Origin: a virus
Strand: one strand, 5' to 3'
Length of the DNA: 20,172 nt
Virus record (IMG/VR): IMGVR_UViG_3300020469_004478
Span: 1 to 20,172 of that record
How positions within the stretch are numbered: the first letter of the stretch is position 1; every line of letters starts with the position of its first letter. The notes beneath the pieces are model-generated. The model saw nothing but the letters and a program-made list of their open reading frames with translations, made no database searches and had not been told where the DNA came from. The position numbers and the translations under genes are program-made. Shown here one piece after another: positions 14,355 to 20,161 of this stretch.

Positions 14355-15319
14355 TAGCAGAAGCAGGGGCTAATCACAATAAGAATTTTAATCAAGCCTT
14401 GAAATTAATAGACGTAGCTAAAGAATCTGGAGCAAGTGCTGTAAAATTTCAAACATATTCATCTGAAACTTTATATAGCAAAAACACACCAGATTTTGCG
14501 GGGTATAAAAATATAAATCAATTAATAAAAGATATAGAATTACCTCGTGAATGGCAAAAAGACTTAAAACAATATTGTGATGAAATAAATATTGAGTTTA
14601 TGTCTACACCTTTTGATGAGCAGGCAGTAGATGAATTAGTAAATTTAGGAGTCAAAAGACTAAAAATATCAGGATTTGAATCTACAGATTGGAGATTTGT
14701 GGATATGGTAGCTTCAACTGGTTTGCCTTTAATTATATCTATTGGTATAGGGTTTGAATTTAACAAAATGGGGTATATTTTAGATATAGTAGAAAATTAC
14801 GGTAATGATTTAACTCTTTTACACTGTAATAATGCTTACCCAACCCCTATAGAGGATATAAATTTAAATAATATAAAAGCTTTACAAGGATTTAAAAATG
14901 TTAAGGCTGTAGGATTATCAGACCACACAACTTCAATTTTAACCCCGGCTTTAGCTGTTGCTATTGGAGCAACTACAATTGAAAAACATTTTACGTTATA
15001 CAAAAATTCCCCTGGTCCTGATCATGCATTTGCATTAGAACCAGATGAATTAAAAAGTATGGTAGATAATATAAAAATTGCAGAAATTATGGTAGGTAGT
15101 AATAAAGATAAATATAGTAAATCTGAGTTAGATTTTACTAAAGCTAGAAGATCAATAGTAGCAAAGTCAAATATAAAAATAGGAGATTTATTAACTACGG
15201 ATAATATAACTACAAAAAGACCTTATATAAAGAATAATGTGCCTGCCTCAGAATGGTTCAATATATTAGGTAAAAAATCTACTAAAAATTACAAATTTGA
15301 TGAATTTATAAAATGGTAA
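14339..15319 (+). CDS. pseI: Nonulosonic acid synthase (NeuB/PseI family)
   Basis: 326 residues. Condenses phosphoenolpyruvate with a six-carbon 2,4-diacetamido or N-acetyl sugar to a nine-carbon acid. N-terminal TIM-barrel motifs: VIAEAGANHNKNFNQALKLI (Glu8, His13), SAVKFQTYSSETL (Lys36, Gln38), FMSTPFDEQAVDEL, LKISGFESTDW, GLSDHT (192-197), EKHFTL and SPGPDHAFALEPDEL (225-237). The C-terminal part from about residue 268 (ARRSIVAKSNIKIGDLLT) is the SAF/antifreeze-like domain. The usual PGxGI-type loop there reads RPYIKNNVPASEW, a deviation near the substrate end. Context with pseB/pseC-like genes points to PseI rather than sialic acid NeuB, but sequence alone does not settle it. Confidence 0.9.
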   Translation: MDTFVIAEAGANHNKNFNQALKLIDVAKESGASAVKFQTYSSETLYSKNTPDFAGYKNINQLIKDIELPREWQKDLKQYCDEINIEFMSTPFDEQAVDELVNLGVKRLKISGFESTDWRFVDMVASTGLPLIISIGIGFEFNKMGYILDIVENYGNDLTLLHCNNAYPTPIEDINLNNIKALQGFKNVKAVGLSDHTTSILTPALAVAIGATTIEKHFTLYKNSPGPDHAFALEPDELKSMVDNIKIAEIMVGSNKDKYSKSELDFTKARRSIVAKSNIKIGDLLTTDNITTKRPYIKNNVPASEWFNILGKKSTKNYKFDEFIKW

Positions 15320-15843
15320 AAGGAAAAAAAATAATATTAACTCGCGTTGAAAAAGAAAACTTAGAACAGTTACGTAAATGGAGAAATATTCCTGAATTAA
15401 GAAAATATTTTAGGGAACATAAAATTATAGGAATAGATAATCAATTAAAATGGTATGAAAATAGGGTATTAGGAGATTCTAACCAATACAATTTTGAAAT
15501 AAGAACACAAGAAAATAAATTAATAGGTCATTGTGGTTTATATTATATAAATTGGATAAGTAGAACTGGAGAATTTGGGATTTACATAGGAGATAATGAT
15601 TATAGAAATGGAGGGTATGGTTCTGATGCCCTAAGAACTTTAATTAAATATGGTTTTGAAGATCTTAATTTAAATAGAATTTGGTGTGAAGTATATAGTA
15701 ATAATGATGCATTAGACGTTTATAAACATATTGGATTTGTATATGAAGGAAAAATGAGAGAAAGTTATTATAATGAAGGTAAATATTGGGATTCTTACAT
15801 ACTAGGAATGTTAAAAAAAGAATTTAATGAAAGATATAAATGA
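15313..15843 (+). CDS. pseH: GNAT N-acetyltransferase, PseH-like
   Basis: 176 residues. The GNAT fold of the RimJ/RimL-like type is shown by the acetyl-CoA loop YRNGGYGSDALRTL (Arg98 to Gly103), the preceding strand EFGIYIGDN, and C-terminal NRIWCEVYSNNDALDVYKHIGF followed by EGKMRESYYNEGKYWDSY. In pseudaminic synthesis PseH acetylates the 4-amino group of the PseC product with acetyl-CoA. Placement between the synthase and the cytidylyltransferase supports that role. It overlaps the upstream gene by 7 bp and the downstream one by 17 bp. The family call is firm; substrate identity is inferred from neighbours. Confidence 0.87.
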   Translation: MVKGKKIILTRVEKENLEQLRKWRNIPELRKYFREHKIIGIDNQLKWYENRVLGDSNQYNFEIRTQENKLIGHCGLYYINWISRTGEFGIYIGDNDYRNGGYGSDALRTLIKYGFEDLNLNRIWCEVYSNNDALDVYKHIGFVYEGKMRESYYNEGKYWDSYILGMLKKEFNERYK

Positions 15844-16522
15844 CATTTGTATAGTAGTACAAGCTAGGTTAGGCTCACAACGTATCCCTAGAAAAATGAT
15901 AAAATCCTTTGCAGGGACTACTTTAATTGATATTCTTTTAAATAAACTTGTTAGTTTAAACTCTACAGATTATTCCAAAGTTTACTTTTGTGCCCATGAA
16001 CAAGAACTTTTAGATATTGCTACTAACTATCCGATTAACATTATAAAACGTAGTAAGGCATCAGCAAATGAAGAAAAAAATATAAAAATTTTATATGAAT
16101 GGTCTAAGGAAATACCAACTAAACATATAGTAATGGTATCAGCTTGTAACCCATTATTACAGATAAACACTATAGATCAATTTATTTACCAATACCAAAA
16201 TTCACACAAAGAAGGTGCTATTAGTGTTTATGAATCTAAAAATTACTTTTGGAATTCAAAAGGTAAAATGTTGAATAAATGGCCTAAAGGATTTACTTCT
16301 ATGAATACTAAATTTGTAGAACCAACTAAAGTAGCAGCCCATTGCATGTATGGGTCTAGAGTAGATTTAATTAAAGAAGGTAATTGGGTTACAAATAAAC
16401 TACCATATGAACCTGAACTAATAAATATGCCCGAAATTGAAGCTTTTGATATTGATGAACCTTGGCAATTTAAAGTTGCCGAACAATTGTATAAAAATAA
16501 AAAAGATTTATGGATAAAATAA
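15827..16522 (+). CDS. pseF: CMP-nonulosonate cytidylyltransferase (PseF/NeuA-like)
   Basis: 231 residues. Activates the nine-carbon acid as its CMP derivative. The CTP-binding signature VQARLGSQRIPRKMIKSFAG (about 11-30) is complete. Later VSACNPLLQINTIDQFI corresponds to the substrate-contact region with a Pro-Leu after Asn, and EAFDIDEPWQFKVAEQLY at the C-terminus is the usual closing motif with metal-binding aspartates. It overlaps the acetyltransferase by 17 bp and the following GT2 by 13 bp. The product is the expected donor for a nonulosonic acid transferase; none of the neighbouring transferases can be assigned that job with certainty. Confidence 0.88.
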   Translation: MKDINDICIVVQARLGSQRIPRKMIKSFAGTTLIDILLNKLVSLNSTDYSKVYFCAHEQELLDIATNYPINIIKRSKASANEEKNIKILYEWSKEIPTKHIVMVSACNPLLQINTIDQFIYQYQNSHKEGAISVYESKNYFWNSKGKMLNKWPKGFTSMNTKFVEPTKVAAHCMYGSRVDLIKEGNWVTNKLPYEPELINMPEIEAFDIDEPWQFKVAEQLYKNKKDLWIK

Positions 16523-17697
16523 CATTTTGTATACCAAGTAAGTCAAATTTACGTTACCTAAAAACTTGTATTCCTTCTATTAGAAAAAACGCTTGTAGGA
16601 ATGACCATGATGTTATAATATTTGTTGACTCAGATGAAGATGGTACAGTTGAATGGTTAGAACAAGTAAAAGATGAATATAATTTAACTTACTACATAAA
16701 TCCTAAATTAGGGAAAGAATTATATGGTATAGGAAGAGCTTATGATTACTGTATTGAAAAATCTACCACTGATATCTTTATGATATTCCACGCCGATATG
16801 ATGTTAGGTAAAGATGCTGATTTAAAAGCATTTAATCATTTAAAAGAAAAAACTGTAGTGTGTGCTACAAGAATCGAACCTCCTTTACATCCAAATAATG
16901 GAGAAAAAATATTATTAGATTTTGGAATATGGCCTGAAGAATTTAAAGAAGATGATTTTAATAAATATGTAGAAGAACATAAAGAATTAGATAAAATAAC
17001 TGAAGGTATATTTGCTCCCTGGATGATGTACAAGCAAGAATTCATGGATATAGGGGGCCATGATCCTATAATGCATTCTTGTAGAGAGGACTCAGATGTA
17101 TTTAATAGAATGTCACTTGCTAGATTTAAATTTATACAACCTTGGAATAGTTTAGTTTATCACCTTACTGGTAGAGGAGCAGGTAGCTTTGATGGAGATG
17201 AAGAAAGACATAAAAAATGGCAGGCTGATATGAATAAGTCAACTTTAGAATTTATTCGTAAATGGGGTCAAAATGTTAATCATACTTCTTTAATGAAACC
17301 TATAGTTTCACCTAAATATAATATTGGAATTATATTAAAAAACGGTAATGAAACTTTAGTTAAAATATTAGAACCATGGGCTGATACACTTTATGTTGAT
17401 GAAGGTAATGTTCCTACTTTAATCAAAAATTATATTAATAGTGAACAACCTAATACCGCATTTGATTTATTTGATAGATTAAAACCCTATGATAATGAAA
17501 AAAATAGTGAAATATTAGTAGAAGTAGATGGAACCAGTTTTGACCAACAAGATTTTAAAATCTTAACCCAATTACCAGATATAATTAAAGATAGTGGTAG
17601 TATTGGAAGATTTAAATTAGGAAATATAATTGTAGAGATTATTCAAATGAACGAATATCAAGATAAATTAATTAAAATAAATTTGGATACTACATAA
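16510..17697 (+). CDS. Glycosyltransferase family 2 with extra C-terminal domain
   Basis: 395 residues. The GT-A part spans roughly 1-265: ITFCIPSKSNLRYLKTCIPS, FVDSDEDGTVEWL, the metal motif MIFHADMMLG (Asp96), a GIFAPWMMY segment and the catalytic-base region GGHDPIMHSCREDSDVFNRM (Glu193, Asp194), then VYHLTGRGAGSF. Residues about 268-395 form a further domain that I do not recognise: it starts at SPKYNIGIILKNGNETLVKI and includes ILVEVDGTSFDQQDF and GNIIVEIIQMN. Inverting, nucleotide-sugar dependent. It is the last gene of the island; the next gene follows a 44-base gap with a promoter-like site. Confidence 0.88.
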   Translation: MDKITFCIPSKSNLRYLKTCIPSIRKNACRNDHDVIIFVDSDEDGTVEWLEQVKDEYNLTYYINPKLGKELYGIGRAYDYCIEKSTTDIFMIFHADMMLGKDADLKAFNHLKEKTVVCATRIEPPLHPNNGEKILLDFGIWPEEFKEDDFNKYVEEHKELDKITEGIFAPWMMYKQEFMDIGGHDPIMHSCREDSDVFNRMSLARFKFIQPWNSLVYHLTGRGAGSFDGDEERHKKWQADMNKSTLEFIRKWGQNVNHTSLMKPIVSPKYNIGIILKNGNETLVKILEPWADTLYVDEGNVPTLIKNYINSEQPNTAFDLFDRLKPYDNEKNSEILVEVDGTSFDQQDFKILTQLPDIIKDSGSIGRFKLGNIIVEIIQMNEYQDKLIKINLDTT

Positions 17698-17714
17698 ATA
17701 GTTCGTATATTCCG
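17682..17714 (+). promoter_or_regulatory. Putative phage promoter before the zinc-ribbon gene
   Basis: TTTGG (17682-17686) and TTCGTATATTCC (17702-17713), giving TTG, 20 bases, TATATT. This is the best-placed copy: the TATATT box lies in the 44-base gap between two genes, about 30 bases before ATG 17742. It fits the Bacteroidetes TTG...TAnnTTTG pattern and would start transcription around 17719-17722. Confidence 0.62.
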
Positions 17715-17741
17715 GCCTAATTTTTAAAAGGTTATATATTT

Positions 17742-18092
17742 ATGCAACAGACTATTAAAACCCCCCGTACTGTGAAAATGATCCCATGTATTAGATGTAA
17801 AAAAGACATGCCTGAATTAAGGTTAACTAAATTTGGATATGATTTTTGTGTTAACTGTTCAACAGTTGGTGCTAAAAGAGGTGTTCCTGTAACAAGAGGA
17901 TCAGGTGATCACACTTACACTGAAACTATTGTTATGGAAGAAGATCAATATCAAGATTTTGTATTAGCAACAGCTATCGAACGTGGTGATACTAAAACAG
18001 CTAAAGCTGAAATGTTAAATATGGATAAAGAAGAACGTAATTTACAAGGTCCATTCCAAATTATTAACAATACAGATAAAGATAGAAGCTAA
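17742..18092 (+). CDS. Zinc-ribbon protein, 116 aa
   Basis: ATG 17742 after the only sizeable gap in this part. Four cysteines form a CxxC-x16-CxxC zinc site: CIRC (16-19) and CVNC (36-39), separated by KKDMPELRLTKFGYDF. The spacing recalls DksA/TraR C4 fingers, but the long helical coil of DksA is missing, so I do not call it DksA. The rest is VGAKRGVPVTRGSGDHTYTE, then an acidic helical tail rich in Glu, Asp and Lys. It may bind nucleic acid or RNA polymerase. It is the first gene behind a promoter-like site, so it probably heads a transcription unit running to the terminator at 20112. It overlaps the next gene by one base. Confidence 0.85.
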   Translation: MQQTIKTPRTVKMIPCIRCKKDMPELRLTKFGYDFCVNCSTVGAKRGVPVTRGSGDHTYTETIVMEEDQYQDFVLATAIERGDTKTAKAEMLNMDKEERNLQGPFQIINNTDKDRS

Positions 18093-18706
18093 TGCCTAAG
18101 GCAAAACCACTATCTAAAGAACAAATTTTAGCAGCTCAAGCCAAAACAAAATCTAATATGGCTGCTGCTCGTTATCTTCATGTGTCATATCAACATTATA
18201 AGAAGTGGGCTAAATTATATAAATTATTTGCGGGTCATAAAAATCAAAGTGGTAAGGGTATTCCTAAATTTTTAAAAGGACCTAAAAAAATGCCCCATAT
18301 GCTTGAAATAATTGAAGGTAGGATAGCAGCATCTTCATTTGATCCTAATAAACTTAAATATGCTTTAATAGAGCAGGGATATTTATTAGAGGAATGTGCT
18401 GTATGTTCTTTTAATGAAAGGCGAGTATTAGATTATAAAATGCCTTTGTTACTTCATTTCCAAGATAATAATAGTAATAATTACAGCCTAGATAATGTTC
18501 AGCTATTATGTTATAATCATTATTTTTTAACTGTGGGAGACATTTTTAATGATAAAGATGTTAAGCAAATTGAAACTAAACAGGAACATTTTGGGACTAC
18601 AGAAAAAGTAGAGTGGGAAGTTGATGATTATCATTTACAACGTTTAAAAGAATTAGGCTTAGATGATGATGATGATGATGTTAACCAATATATTTCAAGA
18701 ATATGA
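18092..18706 (+). CDS. HTH plus HNH-like zinc domain protein, 204 aa
   Basis: The N-terminal segment KEQILAAQAKTKSNMAAARYL and following VSYQHYKKWAKLY looks like a helix-turn-helix (about 9-45), followed by a lysine/glycine linker. Residues 100-150 resemble an HNH nuclease: CAVC (102-105), PLLLHF (His122), a DNNSNNYSLDNVQLLC stretch (Asn135, Cys140) and YNHYFLT (His143). In usual HNH proteins the second knuckle is CxxC followed by His. Here it is C-x2-H and the final His position is Tyr144, so nuclease activity is doubtful. The C-terminus is acidic with a run of six aspartates. It could be a DNA-binding regulator or a degenerate endonuclease. Confidence 0.83.
   Translation: MPKAKPLSKEQILAAQAKTKSNMAAARYLHVSYQHYKKWAKLYKLFAGHKNQSGKGIPKFLKGPKKMPHMLEIIEGRIAASSFDPNKLKYALIEQGYLLEECAVCSFNERRVLDYKMPLLLHFQDNNSNNYSLDNVQLLCYNHYFLTVGDIFNDKDVKQIETKQEHFGTTEKVEWEVDDYHLQRLKELGLDDDDDDVNQYISRI
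18662..18679 (+). repeat. (GAT)6 trinucleotide repeat
   Basis: Six perfect GAT units in frame, encoding the Asp-6 run near the C-terminus of the HTH/HNH-like protein. Short repeats of this kind can change length by slippage; here a change of units would keep the frame. Confidence 0.9.
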
Positions 18707-18882
18707 AAAAAGCAAGACGAGCTAGATCATTAGATAAAAAATATCATAAAATAACTAAAGATTATGATAAACAAAAATCTAGACATTTAGAAAAATTAAC
18801 TGATAAAATACTTAAAAATGATGAAAAAGCTCAACAGTTAAAATCTAAAACAATGAAAGGTGACTTTCTAAAAAACTTTTAA
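18703..18882 (+). CDS. Small basic coiled protein, 59 aa
   Basis: ATG 18703 overlaps the previous stop by 4 bp (ATGA) and runs to TAA 18880-18882. The product is very lysine/arginine rich (MKKARRARSLDKKYHK at the N-terminus) and nearly all helix, with alternating charge (SRHLEKLTDKILKNDEKAQQ). It ends in GDFLKNF. No family is recognised. It fills an otherwise empty 180-base space between two genes and uses the same junction types as its neighbours (ATGA before, TAA-TT-ATG after), which supports it being real. Confidence 0.75.
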   Translation: MKKARRARSLDKKYHKITKDYDKQKSRHLEKLTDKILKNDEKAQQLKSKTMKGDFLKNF

Positions 18883-18884
18883 TT

Positions 18885-19193
18885 ATGAAATTTAAACACA
18901 ATTGGGAATTTGATACTATAGAAGAAGTAAATAATATCTTTAAAGATGGAATGAAAGAACTAAATGATTTAATTGTAGACACTGCTATAAAAAATTTAAA
19001 AACAAAAAGAGTAACAATTCCAGTAGTATCTATCTATACTAAAGATGAAGATGTAACATATGATATTATGATTGATCGTCCTGATATGATTGAAACATTA
19101 GAACAGAATTTAACTACAATGGAAGAGTATGAAGATTATGAGCGTTGTCAAAAAATTGTTAGTGCCTTAGATTATTTAAAATCAAAATCTTAA
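18885..19193 (+). CDS. Hypothetical protein, 102 aa
   Basis: ATG 18885, two bases after the previous stop, with no Shine-Dalgarno sequence. Acidic and mostly helical: NWEFDTIEEVNNIFKDGMKE, then a strand-like KRVTIPVVSIYTKDEDVTYD, and a C-terminal helix MEEYEDYERCQKIVSALDYL. No signal peptide, membrane segment or known motif. Likely a small soluble phage protein; function unknown. Confidence 0.82.
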   Translation: MKFKHNWEFDTIEEVNNIFKDGMKELNDLIVDTAIKNLKTKRVTIPVVSIYTKDEDVTYDIMIDRPDMIETLEQNLTTMEEYEDYERCQKIVSALDYLKSKS

Positions 19194-19195
19194 TT

Positions 19196-19726
19196 ATGAG
19201 AACATTTTTATTATTATTTATATTATTTATTGTACCTTCAAATAAACCAATACCCCAAGAATTACCTGTATTAGAGGTTAAAGATATTAAAAAAGAGGTT
19301 ATTGAAATTAAAGGCATGAATGAATTTTTATTCGCTATAGGACACCAAGAATCAGGTAATAGATATTTTATTGTGAATAGATATGGTTATATGGGTAAAT
19401 ACCAATTTGGTAAATCAACATTAAAAACTTTAAAAATTAAAGTAACTAAAGAAGCATTTTTAAATAGCCCTGATTTGCAAGAGTATGCAATGCAACAGCT
19501 TTTAAAATATAATAAAAAGAAATTACAAAATTATATAGATAAGTTTGATGGTCAAACTATAAATGGTATTTTAGTGACAGAGTCAGGTTTATTAGCAGCT
19601 GCTCATTTAGGAGGAGCTGGTAGTGTTAGAAAATGGTTTAGAAATGGTAAAGTAAGAAAAGATGGTAATGGAGTTAAAATAACTACATACATGCAGCGTT
19701 TTTCTGGATACACATTATATTTATGA
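19196..19726 (+). CDS. Lysozyme-like/transglycosylase-fold endolysin candidate with N-terminal signal
   Basis: 176 residues. A hydrophobic N-terminus (MRTFLLLFILFIVPS) is a signal peptide or signal-anchor. The core FLFAIGHQESGNRYFIVN has the glutamate (Glu52) in the ESGN context typical of lytic transglycosylase/lysozyme folds. It is followed by YGYMGKYQFGKSTLKTL, an SPDLQEYAMQQLL helix and LLAAAHLGGAGSVRKWF, all in the order of this fold. Role: cleavage of peptidoglycan glycan strands, either in lysis or, less likely, as a virion enzyme. The hydrophobic start without a clear cleavage site resembles SAR-type endolysins. No holin is recognised in the window. Overlaps the open frame that follows by 4 bp. 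Confidence 0.82.
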   Translation: MRTFLLLFILFIVPSNKPIPQELPVLEVKDIKKEVIEIKGMNEFLFAIGHQESGNRYFIVNRYGYMGKYQFGKSTLKTLKIKVTKEAFLNSPDLQEYAMQQLLKYNKKKLQNYIDKFDGQTINGILVTESGLLAAAHLGGAGSVRKWFRNGKVRKDGNGVKITTYMQRFSGYTLYL

Positions 19727-19736
19727 TAAAAAGATT

Positions 19737-19871
19737 ATGGCACGAATTGTTGTATCGGATTACAAAGCTAATAAGCGTAAAAAACGACCTGGAGTACACT
19801 CAAAAAATAATACAAGTAGAAGTAAACAAAGCAAAAACTATGTCAAAGCATATAGAGGCCAAGGGAAATAG
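19737..19871 (+). CDS. Small basic protein, 44 aa (RPGVHSK...SKNYVKAYRGQG type)
   Basis: ATG 19737, ten bases after the lysozyme stop, to TAG 19869-19871. The product has MARIVVSDYKANKRKKRPGV near the start and SKNYVKAYRGQGK at the end. This arrangement (K/R-rich, RPGVHSK, a Ser/Lys linker, SKNY-K-YRGQG) is one I recognise from small uncharacterised proteins of Bacteroidetes and their phages. The role is unknown; the strong positive charge suggests nucleic-acid binding. The gene lies inside a longer open frame (from 19723, another phase). The protein-like pattern here argues that this phase is the real one for bases 19737-19871. Confidence 0.7.
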   Translation: MARIVVSDYKANKRKKRPGVHSKNNTSRSKQSKNYVKAYRGQGK

Positions 19872-19872
19872 A

Positions 19873-20034
19873 ATGCAACTAAGTACAATAGCATTATTTA
19901 ATCATATGACTGAAGAAGATTTTATGGCAATCCATAATGCGGGTCAATTAAAGAATTTATGTATGGCTTTAAGTCTAGATTTACAATCAATTAAAGATGA
20001 AAAATTTAAAAATAATAACACTTACTCAGCATGA
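19873..20034 (+). CDS. Hypothetical protein, 53 aa (internal start of a longer frame)
   Basis: The frame is open from ATG 19723 (103 aa, ATGA overlap with the lysozyme gene) to TGA 20032-20034. Bases up to 19871 are better explained by the 44-aa gene in another phase, so I prefer ATG 19873, one base after that stop. ATG 19840 is another option. The preferred product begins MQLSTIALFNHMTEEDFMAI and continues with HNAGQLKNLCMALSLDLQSI; it is helical, with no recognised motif. If 19723 is the true start, the protein has an extra basic N-terminus (MIKRLWHELLYRITKL). Confidence 0.6.
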   Translation: MQLSTIALFNHMTEEDFMAIHNAGQLKNLCMALSLDLQSIKDEKFKNNNTYSA

Positions 20035-20161
20035 ATGGAATGATGCTATGAAACTTCCTACACCTCATAGGAATAAAAAGAAATACTATAAAAAAATAAA
20101 ACATAAGAAAAGCGGCGACCAATTTGGTTGCCGCAAATATTTTTCGTATATTCACGTATAA
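19997..20161 (+). CDS. Possible small basic protein, 54 aa, overlapping terminator
   Basis: ATG 19997 to TAA 20159-20161, with an internal ATG at 20048. The first part (MKNLKIITLTQHEWNDAMKL, then PTPHRNKKKYYKKIKHKK) looks protein-like and strongly basic. The last third is read through the terminator hairpin, which is unusual. It overlaps the previous gene by 38 bp. No family is recognised. Kept as a candidate because the 74 bases before the terminator would otherwise be empty. Confidence 0.38.
   Translation: MKNLKIITLTQHEWNDAMKLPTPHRNKKKYYKKIKHKKSGDQFGCRKYFSYIHV
20112..20144 (+). terminator. Intrinsic (Rho-independent) terminator
   Basis: GCGGCGACC (20112-20120) pairs with GGTTGCCGC (20126-20134), a 9-bp GC-rich stem with one G-U wobble and loop AATTT. 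An A-rich stretch precedes it and a T-rich tail (ATATTTTT) follows. It is the only clear terminator in the window and would end the transcription unit that includes the small genes from 17742 and possibly everything upstream. Confidence 0.85.
20123..20155 (+). promoter_or_regulatory. Putative phage promoter directly behind the terminator
   Basis: TTTGG (20123-20127) lies in the loop and 3' arm of the terminator hairpin. TTTTCGTATATTCACG follows at 20141-20156, giving TTG, 20 bases, TATATT. The spacing and both boxes equal those at 17682. It would restart transcription for the next gene, outside the window. Confidence 0.6.
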
